Positions 8,295 through 17,968 of a DNA stretch of 33,519 nt are shown here, piece by piece (position 1 is the first letter of the stretch; each line of letters opens with the position of its first letter). Source of the stretch: Thiobacillus sp. (GTDB lineage Bacteria; Pseudomonadota; Gammaproteobacteria; Burkholderiales; Thiobacillaceae); contig JAUXVT010000076.1 in the NCBI GenBank assembly GCA_030680405.1, forward strand, positions 1 through 33,519. Reading direction: 5' to 3'. The notes under the pieces are model-generated. The model saw only the letters and a program-made list of their open reading frames with translations, was not told the origin of the DNA and did no database searches. The position numbers were made by a program, and so were the translations under genes.

Positions 8295-9930
8295 AAGACT
8301 GAACGCCTCCACTCTTTAGGTGTCGCAAGTCCAGTCCGGAATAACAAAACGTTTTCATTGCACCGAAGAGCGGTTCCAGCGGGAAGCTGCCGTAGTTACG
8401 TCCCTCCCCTCCACCCGAATGGCCGGTCAAGGCATCGTGAACTTCTTCATTAATCCCTGACATGCGACACACCTCTTTGAAAGTGTGACGCATTGAGTGA
8501 AAAACTTTTCGCCTATCGCTGAGATTGACGGTTCTCCTAAGATAACGGCCAAACCACTTGCTCCAGCTTGCGGATCTCTTGCCGTAGCTATCAGGAGTCA
8601 ACTTAGGGAAAAGAAATTCCTTATTTTGGTTTTTTACGGATTCAATATATTCCAGCAGTCCGCATTCAATAAGTTCAGGATGGATTGGAACCCGACGGCG
8701 AGAACTCGCGTTCTTAACGGAGCTATGCTCAGCCTCGTCAGTAATTCTGAAATACCACCCCATCCCTTTTTCATGCTGGATGTCTGACAAAAGTAGTTGT
8801 GCAATTTCTTCTTCACGTGCACCGGTGAACGCCCCGATGAGAGGTAACCATAACGCTGCCTCTCCTCTCCCTCCTATGGGGCGTAATCCTGACCTGTAAA
8901 CAGGTGAATCAAAAATCGCCTGAAGATCCTCAACCGTAAATGACAATCTTCGTTTCTTCTCGGTTTTTGAACATTCAACACGGATTCTTTCGCACGGGTT
9001 GACTTGCATCCGATCGTTATCGATAGCAAGGCGAAAAATTGTTCCAAGAATTCCGAGCTTCTTCTTTACTGTTTTCGAGTGTTGAGCTGCCAAGAGTAGA
9101 TGATCCCTATAAGCAAGGAATTCTTTTTTGGTTAGGTCTTGAGGATTCTTGAACTTAACAAATTGATTAAATTCAGCGACGACACGCCTGTAGTCATCGG
9201 CAGTCTTCGGACGGCGTGCCGTGGCGCTCTGCCAGTCCTCATACAAAGCGTTTAATGTGACGACATCCCCGGCGCGATCTTTGAATAGGGTTTTGGCAAG
9301 CGGAGCTTCGGCTTCAGTTTCTCTCGGTTCACCTCGGTCGCGATCAACCAAGAGGTGATGCTCTCGAACCATCTTCTGAAGAAAGTTGAATGCAAGTCCA
9401 CGAAAGCCAGGAGTGTCCTTTGTCGCCAGATATTTTTGCGACCTCAGGTAGGCGAGGACAGATTCCTCAATTATCCCTGTCTGCCCCGTTGCGAGAGCAG
9501 TTTGCAGCGCAAGGCGATATTCGTCTGCCCCTTGGTTGCGCTCTTGCCTTTCGAAATCGCCGAGACCATTCCCATCGGTCCGGAATATCTCATCGTATTC
9601 GAGGGACTCTCTGAGCCAGCTCGTCGTAATCAGTTCGATGAATTTATCGTCGATCTTCTCAACTTCGTGAAGATCGCCAGAGAGGCGGGTCTGCGCTGCT
9701 GCCTGCAGTTGCCGATTACGTCGGATGGTGTCGAATTCGTTGTCGTATCGGACAGAGAGCTTGTTGATCAGCTTCTTCGCTTGTTTGGCATCTTCTGTCC
9801 CGAGCGACTTCTTGATCTCGATTTTGTTGTAATGATCCCGCAAATCCACGGGAATCTTGATCCGGAAGTAGTGAAGGCCGTTTCGGGTCCAGCCCCTTGG
9901 GTAGTCCAATTGCTTATTCTCCAACGTCAT
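8293..9930 (-). CDS. Site-specific tyrosine integrase of the island
   Basis: The product is 545 residues, with an N-terminal arm-binding region (GWTRNGLHYFRIKIPVDLRD, DUF6538-like), a core-binding SAM-like domain around residues 220-310 and a complete catalytic domain. Catalytic residues are visible in order: R372 in FTGAREEE, a beta-hairpin lysine in HSSVKNAS, H478-S-M-R481 in FHSMRHTF, H504 in LTGHSGG and Y513 in GRNYGSF. Such recombinases insert islands at tRNA 3' ends. This one starts 86 nt from the CCA end of tRNA-Ser and reads away from it, the usual layout. The stretch is visibly more AT-rich than the core genes to its right, consistent with transfer. It appears functional, so the element may still be excisable if a second att site survives. 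Confidence 0.92.
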   Translation of the reverse strand: MTLENKQLDYPRGWTRNGLHYFRIKIPVDLRDHYNKIEIKKSLGTEDAKQAKKLINKLSVRYDNEFDTIRRNRQLQAAAQTRLSGDLHEVEKIDDKFIELITTSWLRESLEYDEIFRTDGNGLGDFERQERNQGADEYRLALQTALATGQTGIIEESVLAYLRSQKYLATKDTPGFRGLAFNFLQKMVREHHLLVDRDRGEPRETEAEAPLAKTLFKDRAGDVVTLNALYEDWQSATARRPKTADDYRRVVAEFNQFVKFKNPQDLTKKEFLAYRDHLLLAAQHSKTVKKKLGILGTIFRLAIDNDRMQVNPCERIRVECSKTEKKRRLSFTVEDLQAIFDSPVYRSGLRPIGGRGEAALWLPLIGAFTGAREEEIAQLLLSDIQHEKGMGWYFRITDEAEHSSVKNASSRRRVPIHPELIECGLLEYIESVKNQNKEFLFPKLTPDSYGKRSASWSKWFGRYLRRTVNLSDRRKVFHSMRHTFKEVCRMSGINEEVHDALTGHSGGGEGRNYGSFPLEPLFGAMKTFCYSGLDLRHLKSGGVQS

Positions 9931-10015
9931 GGTGTATCACTTGGTATGACAGTTGGATAAAGCTAACGGATTGAAATTAAATAACTTTAGCTATTTCAAA
10001 ACGTTAGTAAGTAAT
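9931..10015. other. Island edge / presumed attachment region between integrase and tRNA-Ser
   Basis: This AT-rich 85-bp gap lies between the integrase start and the tRNA 3' CCA end. It contains short inverted arms: AGCTAA (9961-9966) with TTAGCT (9987-9992), and CTAACG (9963-9968) with CGTTAG (10002-10007). Such arms could be integrase or excisionase binding sites. The recombination core is expected in the tRNA 3' end itself. I found no second copy of that end elsewhere in the window. Confidence 0.4.
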
Positions 10016-10105
<90 letters not shown>

Positions 10106-10115
10106 GGCGGCGCGT

Positions 10116-10121
10116 ATTGTA
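10116..10121 (-). promoter_or_regulatory. -10 box of the tRNA-Ser promoter
   Basis: TACAAT on the minus strand ends 10 nt before the tRNA 5' end, a suitable distance for tRNA transcription. No good -35 hexamer is seen 16-18 bp further upstream, so only the -10 element is called. Confidence 0.4.
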
Positions 10122-10175
10122 ACCGAGACGCACGGTTTGCTGGACGAAAATTTCACACTCGGGCAGACTGTGGCC

Positions 10176-11588
10176 ATGCCAGTCACAAAAATAATGGCTT
10201 GTCTCGGGAGGGGCGCCGCGCTTGTACTGAGCCTGGCACTGGCTGCATGCAGCCAGCCGGTGCCGCCGCCGGAAATCAGCGGCGAGTTGCGGGTCGGCAC
10301 GCGCAATAGTCCGGCTACCTACTACATCGCCCACAACGGCGAGCCCGCCGGATTCGAGCATGATTTGATCCTGGCTTTCAGCAAGTCGCAGAACTGGTCG
10401 CTCGACTGGACGGAAAAATCCCGGCCCGAAGCGCTGTTCGAACTGCTCGACACCCATCAGATTCACCTGGCGGCAGCGACCTTGCCTCGTGCAGTCGTCA
10501 AAGATCGCCACCTGATTGCCGGGCCGGTGCTATTCGAAACCCCGGTCCATATTGTGTATCGCACCAGCGACAAGGCGCCGCGCAGCATGGCGAACCTGTC
10601 GGGCAAGAGGCTGGCGCTGATTGTCGGTTCCGGGCACACCCCCATCCTGATGCGGCAGAAGCGCAAGCATCCTGGACTCGCCTGGGCGGCACTGGAGAAT
10701 GTCTGGCCGGAGGAACTGCTCGCCCAATTGCAAGCCGGCAAGTACGACGCGGTGGTCATCAACGGCATGGATTTCGACCCGATGCGCAATCTCTACCCCG
10801 AACTGGCCGTGGCGTTCGACATCGGCGACACCCAAAAAATCGTGTGGGCGCTGCCGACCCGCAGCTCTCAGGCCATGCGCAATGCGCTCGCACGCTTTGT
10901 CGAGCAGGCGCGCAAGGACGGCACCCTCAAGCGCATTTACGAGCGTTATTTCGGCCACGTCAAACGGCTGGACAGCAGCGACATCCTCGGCATCATGCAG
11001 CGCCGCCCGCAGCGGCTGCCCGAACTGCGCCAGCATTTTCACGAGGCGCAGACGCTCACCGGGATCGACTGGCGCCTGCTGGCCGCGATCGGCTATCAGG
11101 AGTCGCAGTGGAATCCATTCGCCGCCTCGCCCACCGGAGTGCGCGGCCTGATGATGCTGACCGGGGAAACGGCCGACCGCATGGGCGTCGCCAATCGCCT
11201 CGACGCACGCCAAAGCATTCTGGGCGGCGCGCGTTATCTGGCGCTGATGAAAGACAGCCTCCCCGCCCGCATTTCCGAACCCGACCGCACCTGGCTGGCG
11301 CTGGCGGCCTACAACCAGGGACAGGGACACATGGAAGATGCGCGCCGCATTGCACAGGCGCGCGGCGGCAGTCCGGACAGCTGGGCCGACGTCAAGGAAG
11401 CGCTGCCCTACCTGAGCCGCGGCAGTTATGCCAAGGCGATGAAATACGGCTACGCGCGCGGCGGCGAAGCACTGCATTTTGCCGAGGACATCCGCAACTA
11501 TTACGACATCCTGTTGCGACTGGAGCCCGAATACAACCCGCTGATCAATCTGGGGCGCAGCGAGGAAGATCTGGCCGCGCCGGGTTGA
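10176..11588 (+). CDS. mltF: Membrane-bound lytic murein transglycosylase F
   Basis: MltF is an outer-membrane lipoprotein that cleaves peptidoglycan glycan strands, forming 1,6-anhydro-muramyl ends. From the ATG at 10176 the product is 470 residues. A lipoprotein signal ends in LALAAC (Cys about residue 25). An extracellular solute-binding-type (SBP3) domain covers residues about 35-260 (ELRVGTRNSPATYYIAHNGE). The C-terminal SLT domain has the catalytic Glu in AAIGYQESQWNPFA (E309), then ASPTGVRGLMMLT and LALAAYNQGQGH. Length and domain order match the E. coli enzyme. A TTG at 10137 and an ATG at 10194 are other possible starts; 10176 gives the best signal peptide. It diverges from tRNA-Ser and converges with serS. 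Confidence 0.93.
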   Translation: MPVTKIMACLGRGAALVLSLALAACSQPVPPPEISGELRVGTRNSPATYYIAHNGEPAGFEHDLILAFSKSQNWSLDWTEKSRPEALFELLDTHQIHLAAATLPRAVVKDRHLIAGPVLFETPVHIVYRTSDKAPRSMANLSGKRLALIVGSGHTPILMRQKRKHPGLAWAALENVWPEELLAQLQAGKYDAVVINGMDFDPMRNLYPELAVAFDIGDTQKIVWALPTRSSQAMRNALARFVEQARKDGTLKRIYERYFGHVKRLDSSDILGIMQRRPQRLPELRQHFHEAQTLTGIDWRLLAAIGYQESQWNPFAASPTGVRGLMMLTGETADRMGVANRLDARQSILGGARYLALMKDSLPARISEPDRTWLALAAYNQGQGHMEDARRIAQARGGSPDSWADVKEALPYLSRGSYAKAMKYGYARGGEALHFAEDIRNYYDILLRLEPEYNPLINLGRSEEDLAAPG

Positions 11589-11620
11589 TCCGACGCAGGC
11601 GAGAGTCAGCCGAGCCGGCC

Positions 11621-13224
<1,604 letters not shown>

Positions 13225-13256
13225 GGTCGATGGATTAGGGCCGAGAGTCACCCGGA

Positions 13257-13643
13257 TCAAAATGCCCGGATCGGGCCGGGATATTGGGCGATCAGCGCAT
13301 CCGCCGTGAGCAGGGTGATGCCTTCGACAGTCGCCTGCGCGATCAGGATGCGGTCAAACGGGTCTTTGTGGATCGACGGCAGACTGTCGATGAAAACCGT
13401 GTGTTCGCTGATGATCGGCAACTCCAGATAGCCGTTGTCCAGCAAGCCGCGGCGCAGCACCCTGGCATCAACCTGAAAATCGGCGCGCCCCAGACCGCGC
13501 TTGATCGTGATTTCCCAAATGCTGGCCGCGCTGAACACCAGTTCGTTATCTGGATCTTCCAGCAAGACTCGTGCGTCGGGAGGCAATTGCGCGGGCGAAC
13601 CCGCCGCCCAGAGCAACACGTGCGTATCCAGCAGAAGCTTCAT
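13257..13643 (-). CDS. PIN-domain toxin of VapC type
   Basis: The product is 128 residues with a full PIN-domain ribonuclease pattern: first acidic residue in KLLLDTHVLLW (D6), second in SAASIWEITIKRGLG (E44), third in KDPFDRILIAQA (D93 and D96) and the last in LLTADALI (D112). VapC toxins cut tRNA or rRNA until bound by their antitoxin. Its ATG overlaps the stop of the antitoxin gene by 4 nt (ATGA at 13640-13643), which supports translational coupling. Length and motif spacing are normal, so the toxin looks active. Confidence 0.9.
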   Translation of the reverse strand: MKLLLDTHVLLWAAGSPAQLPPDARVLLEDPDNELVFSAASIWEITIKRGLGRADFQVDARVLRRGLLDNGYLELPIISEHTVFIDSLPSIHKDPFDRILIAQATVEGITLLTADALIAQYPGPIRAF

Positions 13644-13885
13644 CCTTCAGCGCCAAAAAGCTGCTCGATGGCTGCGGCGCCCATGCGGTCGAAATCGTCC
13701 GGTACGGCAATCTGGCCCGCCATGAAACCGAGACGTTTGGTCTGCCCGGTCGCGGGCGCTTCCAGCCGTGTGACCTTGACCAGGGGTTTCCCGGCCTTGG
13801 CGATAATGAAGGCATCGCCTTGCACGGCCTGTTCGATCAGCTTCGACAACTGGGTTTTGGCTTCGTGAATATTGACGGTATGCAT
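13640..13885 (-). CDS. Phd/YefM-family antitoxin
   Basis: The product is 81 residues starting MHTVNIHEAKTQLSKLIEQA, a typical Phd/YefM N-terminal DNA-binding fold, followed by GDAFIIAKAGKPLVKVTRLE. The C-terminus (FMAGQIAVPDDFD, then EQLFGAEG) is the part expected to wrap around the toxin. The start at 13885 is chosen because of the GGGGTGA ribosome site just upstream and the family N-terminus. A longer in-frame start at 14008 would run into smc. It lies between smc and the toxin gene and is preceded by a perfect inverted repeat that is probably its own operator. Confidence 0.9.
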   Translation of the reverse strand: MHTVNIHEAKTQLSKLIEQAVQGDAFIIAKAGKPLVKVTRLEAPATGQTKRLGFMAGQIAVPDDFDRMGAAAIEQLFGAEG

Positions 13886-13894
13886 GGTCACCCC

Positions 13895-13927
13895 AATCAA
13901 ACTAAGTTTTGTTAGTCTAGTTTGATT
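13895..13927. promoter_or_regulatory. Inverted-repeat operator of the toxin-antitoxin operon
   Basis: AATCAAACTA (13895-13904) and TAGTTTGATT (13918-13927) are perfect 10-bp inverted arms around a 13-bp spacer. A smaller nested pair, ACTAA/TTAGT, lies at 13901-13905 and 13912-13916. The element ends 10 bp before the antitoxin start and lies downstream of the smc stop. Phd-type antitoxins bind such palindromes to repress their own promoter. The operator role is inferred from position and symmetry. Confidence 0.6.
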
Positions 13928-13958
13928 AAGCAGGAATGGGAAGTCCTGGCCAAGCGGA

Positions 13959-16900
13959 TCAGGCCGCTTCGACCATCCCCACCGCTTCTTCCACGTCCAC
14001 CGCGACAACGCGCGACACGCCCGGTTCCTGCATGGTGACGCCGGCCAGATGCTGGGCCATTTCCATGGTGACGCGGTTGTGGGTGATGAAGAGGAACTGC
14101 GTGTGATCGGACATCGCCTTGACCAGCTTGCAGTAGCGGTCGGTGTTGGCGTCGTCGAGCGGCGCGTCGACTTCGTCGAGCAGGCAGAACGGCGCCGGGT
14201 TGAGCTTGAACATGGCGAACACCAGCGACAGCGCGGTGAGCGTTTTCTCGCCGCCGGACAGCATGTGGATCGAGGCGTTTTTCTTGCCGGGCGGCTGCGC
14301 GAACACCTGCACGCCCGAATCGAGCAGTTCGTCGCCGGTCAGGATCAGGCGGGCCTGGCCGCCGCCGAACAGCTGCGGGAACAGTTCGCCCAGGTGCCGG
14401 TTGACGGTGTCGAAGGTTTCCTTCAGCCGTGCGCGCGATTCCTGGTCGATGCGGCGGATCGCCTCTTCCAGCGTGGCGACGGCTTCCAGCAGGTCGGCGC
14501 ACTGCGCGGCGAGGTATTCGGCGCGCGCCTCAGCCTGGGTGAGCTCGTCCAGCGCGGCGAGGTTGACCGCCCCCAAGGCGGCAATTTCGTTTTGCAGGCG
14601 GCCGATCTGCGCCTGCAGCTGGGCCGGCTTGGGGCTGTCGGCCAGACCCGATTCGAGGCTGGCCTCGTCGGCCGCCGCCTCGCGCAGTTGCAGTTCGAAC
14701 TGCGACTGCATCAGCATGGCTTCCTGGTCCTTGAGCCGCAGTTGCTCGATGGCGCGGCGCAGGGGATCGAGTCCCTGTTCGCAGCCGAGTCGCGCTTCGT
14801 CGTGGCTGCGCAGCTGGGCAGTCAGCCCTTCCAGCGCATCGCGCGCGGCAGCCAGCGCGGCTTCGCATTCGGTGCGCGTCGTCAGCGCCTGCTGCAGTTC
14901 TATGTCCAGCGCGTCGGCAGGCAGGCGGGCCAGTTCGTCGCGGGTCTGTTGCAGCCGCGTCTCGTCGGCCGCGATTTCCTGATCGATGCGTTCGAGGGTC
15001 TCGCTGAGCTCTTTGATTTTGTTGGTGCAGGTGGTGAGCGCAAAGCCGGCTTCCTGGTGCCGCCGCTCGGCCGCGCGTTGCAGTTCGCGCGCCTCGAACA
15101 CGGCGCGGTCGGCCTGGTCGCGCAGCTGGCGCGCGGCGTACAGCGCTTCGCGGGCGGCTTCGCCTTGCGTGCGGTAATCCTTGAGGCGCGTTTCCAGCGA
15201 CTCCAGCGTGGCGCGCTCGCTGGTCAGCTGGCGGGTGACCTCTTCCAGTTCCTGGGTGATCTGCGTCGCCCGGCTCTGCACCCGTTCCACCGCCTGCTGC
15301 AGGCGCAGCAATTCCATTTGCGCGGTGTGGTGGCGGCTTTGCGTCTGGCCGGTCTGCGCGCGCAGCGCCTGGATTTCGCGCTGGCGTTCGCTGTAGCTTT
15401 GCTGCACCTGGGCGTAGGCCGCTTCAAGCTGCGTCACCTCGTCGCGCAGGCGTGCGGAATCCTGAGTCAGCCGTTCGAGCTCGCGCCCGCGCGCAAGGAT
15501 GCCTTCCACCGCCGTGTGCGGGCCGTGGAAGGTGACGCTGTGACGGCTGAACAGATGGCCTTGCGGGGTGACCACGCATTCGCCGGCCTGCAGGCTGGCG
15601 CAGCGGGCCTGCGCGGCGTCGACGTCGTCGGCCCAGTACACGCCGGCCAGCCAGTCGGCGAGCGCTGCGTGGGCGGCGGCATCGTCGCTGTCGATCTTGC
15701 TGGCCAGCAGGTTCGGTGCAACCGGCGCCGCAGCCCCCGGCCCGGCCCATAACGTGAGGCGCGCCGGCGGCGAATCGGCAAACCAGCCGGGCTGTGTGTC
15801 GGCGGCCACGGCCTGCAGGCGTTCGCGCAGCACCGCTTCGACCGCCGCTTCCCAGCCGGGGGCGACGCGCAGCTTTTCCCACAGGCGCGGCGCGGCATCC
15901 AGGCCGCGGCTACGCAGCCAGGCGCCGAGTTTTTCGTCGGCTTTGAGGCTTTCCTGCAGTTTTTTCAGCGCGGCGAGTTCGGCTTCGGTCTGGTGCAGCG
16001 CCTTGCGTGCGGCTTCGAGTTCGCGCATGTGCTGGGCACGCGCGGCGTCGAGTTCGGGCAGCGCGGTCTCGGCCGCCTTGAGCCCGGACTGCGCTGTCGT
16101 TAATGTTTGGGCCAGCTCCTCGAGCTCGACCTGCTTTCTCGCCAGGCCGGCCGCATCCGGTCGTGGCAGCTGCGCCTGCTCCTGGGCGAGTCTGCGCTGG
16201 CGCGTGTCCAGCTGTTCGAGCTGGCGCTTGGTGTGGCCGAGGCTGTTTTCGTCGACCTGGCGCGACTGATCCAGTTGCGACACCACGCGTTGCGCCTCGC
16301 CCACGCCCTGCTGCGCCTCGCGCAATGCGGCTTCCTTCTGCGGCAGCGTGCTGTCGGTGGACTGGCGCGCAGCGGCTTCGGCGTCGACCAGCGCAGCCTG
16401 CAGGCCGGGCTGTTGCGCATTGACCTCGTTCAGCGCATCGAGCGTGGCGCTGCGGCGTGCCTGCTGCGCCTCCACGCGCGCGACCAGATCCTGCGCCTGG
16501 CGATGGAGCCGCTCGCGGGTGGCGTTCTGATGCGACATCGTCTGCTCGATGCGCGCGACCTCGGACTGCGCCTGGTAATACGACGCCTGCCGCGTGTTCA
16601 GCGTGTCCTGCCCGGCAAACTGGGTCTGGCGCGCGGTTTCCAGCAGCGATTCGATATGGCGCAGCCGCGCAGTTTCGGCTTCCAGCCGGTTTTGCGCTTC
16701 GCTCAGGTCGCGGTCGATGCGCGCGCGCTGCTGGGCGGCGTCGTGCTTGCGGGCGAACCACAGGCGATGCTGGGAAAACGTCAGGTCGGCCTGCAGGCTG
16801 CGGTAGTGCTGGGCGACTTCGGCCTGCGCGCTGAGTTTTTCGACCTGGGTCTTGAGTTCGCGCTGGATGTCCTCGACGCGATTGAGGTTGTCGCGCGAGT

Positions 16901-17456
16901 CCTTCAGCCGCGCCTCGGTTTCCTTGCGGCGTTCCTTGTACTTGGAGACGCCCGCCGCTTCTTCCAGGTAGCCGCGCAGTTCCTCCGGCTTGGCCTCGAT
17001 CAGCCGCGAGATCATGCCCTGCTCGATGATGGCGTAGGCCCGCGCGCCGACGCCGGTGCCGAGGAAGAGGTCGGCAACATCGCGCCGCCGCACCCGCATG
17101 TTGTTGATGTAATAAATGGAGTCGCCGCTGCGGTCGAGCACGCGCTTGACCGAAATCTCGGCGTATTGCGACCACTGCCCGGCGGCACGCCCGAGCTCGT
17201 TGTTGAACGCCAGTTCCACCGCTGCGCGCGACGCCGGCTTGCGGGTGGCGGAGCCGTTGAAGATCACGTCCTGCATCGATTCGCCGCGCAGATGCTTGGC
17301 GGACGATTCACCGAGCACCCAGCGCACGGCATCGATCACGTTCGACTTGCCGCAGCCATTCGGCCCCACCACGCCGGTCAGTTGCGCGGGAACGGGAATC
17401 ACGGTGGGATCGACGAAACTCTTGAAACCGGCAAGTTTGATGTGAGTTAAACGCAA
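13959..17456 (-). CDS. smc: Chromosome segregation ATPase SMC
   Basis: SMC forms the condensin ring with ScpA and ScpB and compacts newly replicated DNA. The product is 1165 residues, the normal bacterial length. It has an N-terminal Walker A VVGPNGCGKSNVIDAVRWVL (near residues 30-48) and two long Gln/Arg/Ala-rich coiled coils around a hinge (about residues 500-650, including ECVVTPQGHLFSRHSVTFHG). The C-terminal signature MLSGGEKTLTALSLVFAMF and Walker B FCLLDEVDAPLDDAN follow. The start appears to be TTG (17454-17456), giving MRLTHIKLAGFKSF as expected for the family. In many betaproteobacteria smc is followed by zipA and ligA; here a toxin-antitoxin pair follows instead. Confidence 0.96.
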   Translation of the reverse strand: MRLTHIKLAGFKSFVDPTVIPVPAQLTGVVGPNGCGKSNVIDAVRWVLGESSAKHLRGESMQDVIFNGSATRKPASRAAVELAFNNELGRAAGQWSQYAEISVKRVLDRSGDSIYYINNMRVRRRDVADLFLGTGVGARAYAIIEQGMISRLIEAKPEELRGYLEEAAGVSKYKERRKETEARLKDSRDNLNRVEDIQRELKTQVEKLSAQAEVAQHYRSLQADLTFSQHRLWFARKHDAAQQRARIDRDLSEAQNRLEAETARLRHIESLLETARQTQFAGQDTLNTRQASYYQAQSEVARIEQTMSHQNATRERLHRQAQDLVARVEAQQARRSATLDALNEVNAQQPGLQAALVDAEAAARQSTDSTLPQKEAALREAQQGVGEAQRVVSQLDQSRQVDENSLGHTKRQLEQLDTRQRRLAQEQAQLPRPDAAGLARKQVELEELAQTLTTAQSGLKAAETALPELDAARAQHMRELEAARKALHQTEAELAALKKLQESLKADEKLGAWLRSRGLDAAPRLWEKLRVAPGWEAAVEAVLRERLQAVAADTQPGWFADSPPARLTLWAGPGAAAPVAPNLLASKIDSDDAAAHAALADWLAGVYWADDVDAAQARCASLQAGECVVTPQGHLFSRHSVTFHGPHTAVEGILARGRELERLTQDSARLRDEVTQLEAAYAQVQQSYSERQREIQALRAQTGQTQSRHHTAQMELLRLQQAVERVQSRATQITQELEEVTRQLTSERATLESLETRLKDYRTQGEAAREALYAARQLRDQADRAVFEARELQRAAERRHQEAGFALTTCTNKIKELSETLERIDQEIAADETRLQQTRDELARLPADALDIELQQALTTRTECEAALAAARDALEGLTAQLRSHDEARLGCEQGLDPLRRAIEQLRLKDQEAMLMQSQFELQLREAAADEASLESGLADSPKPAQLQAQIGRLQNEIAALGAVNLAALDELTQAEARAEYLAAQCADLLEAVATLEEAIRRIDQESRARLKETFDTVNRHLGELFPQLFGGGQARLILTGDELLDSGVQVFAQPPGKKNASIHMLSGGEKTLTALSLVFAMFKLNPAPFCLLDEVDAPLDDANTDRYCKLVKAMSDHTQFLFITHNRVTMEMAQHLAGVTMQEPGVSRVVAVDVEEAVGMVEAA

Positions 17457-17476
17457 GACGCTGGAACCTTGGGTTT

Positions 17477-17515
17477 TATAATGGGGTCTTCAAACGCCCT
17501 TTCGGGGACGTTTTT
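17477..17515 (+). promoter_or_regulatory. queF leader: -10 box and hairpin
   Basis: TATAAT at 17477-17482 is a perfect -10 hexamer on the plus strand, without a clear -35 partner. It is followed by a stem-loop: AAACGCCC (17492-17499), a short loop, then GGGG-A-CGTTTTT. The hairpin lies about 30 nt before the queF start and could act as an attenuator or stabilise the leader. It does not match the preQ1 riboswitch consensus I know. Confidence 0.35.
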
Positions 17516-17544
17516 GTCGCCGCCATTCTACACCGAGCTTTTAT

Positions 17545-17964
17545 ATGCCCTCCACGCCCGCCAAATCTCTGGAAACCTTCCCCAATCCCAAACCGGGACG
17601 CGACTTCCACATTCATATGGAAATCCCTGAATTCACGTGTCTTTGTCCCAAGACCGGGCAGCCGGATTTCGCCACGCTGATTCTTGACTACATCCCCGAC
17701 AAGACCTGCGTCGAGCTGAAGAGCCTGAAGCTCTACATGTGGAGCTTCCGCGAGGAAGGCCATTTCCACGAAGACGTCACCAACCGCATCCTCGACGACT
17801 TGGTCAAGGTGACGAAGCCGCGCTTCATGCGGCTCACCGCCAAGTTCTATGTGCGCGGCGGCATCTTCACCAATGTGGTGGCCGAGCACCGCAAGAAAGG
17901 CTGGCAGCCGGCCGCGCGCGTCGACCTCACACAGTTCGAGCATCAGTCGAACACACGCGGATAA
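17545..17964 (+). CDS. queF: NADPH-dependent 7-cyano-7-deazaguanine reductase
   Basis: QueF reduces the nitrile preQ0 to the amine preQ1 with NADPH, the last small-molecule step before tRNA insertion in queuosine synthesis. The 139-residue product is the short, unimodular type I form. It shows [17 protein letters not shown] with the catalytic Cys34 and Asp41, and the QueF signature [17 protein letters not shown] with Glu57. Both fit the T-fold enzymes known from Bacillus. It diverges from smc and is followed after 4 nt by the FGGY kinase, so the two are probably co-transcribed. Confidence 0.96.
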   Translation: MPSTPAKSLETFPNPKPGRDFHIHMEIPEFTCLCPKTGQPDFATLILDYIPDKTCVELKSLKLYMWSFREEGHFHEDVTNRILDDLVKVTKPRFMRLTAKFYVRGGIFTNVVAEHRKKGWQPAARVDLTQFEHQSNTRG

Positions 17965-17968
17965 TCCA

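Noticed and set aside
1-10015. CRISPR array or IS element in the island
   Set aside because: No regularly spaced repeats and no transposase frame or terminal inverted repeats were seen.
14049-15752. Long plus-strand open frame antisense to smc
   Set aside because: Smc is unmistakable on the other strand; the antisense frame has no ribosome site or domain.
17483-17544. preQ1 riboswitch in the queF leader
   Set aside because: The leader has a hairpin, but not the A-rich tail and C-rich loop pattern of preQ1-I, nor the layout of classes II/III as I know them.
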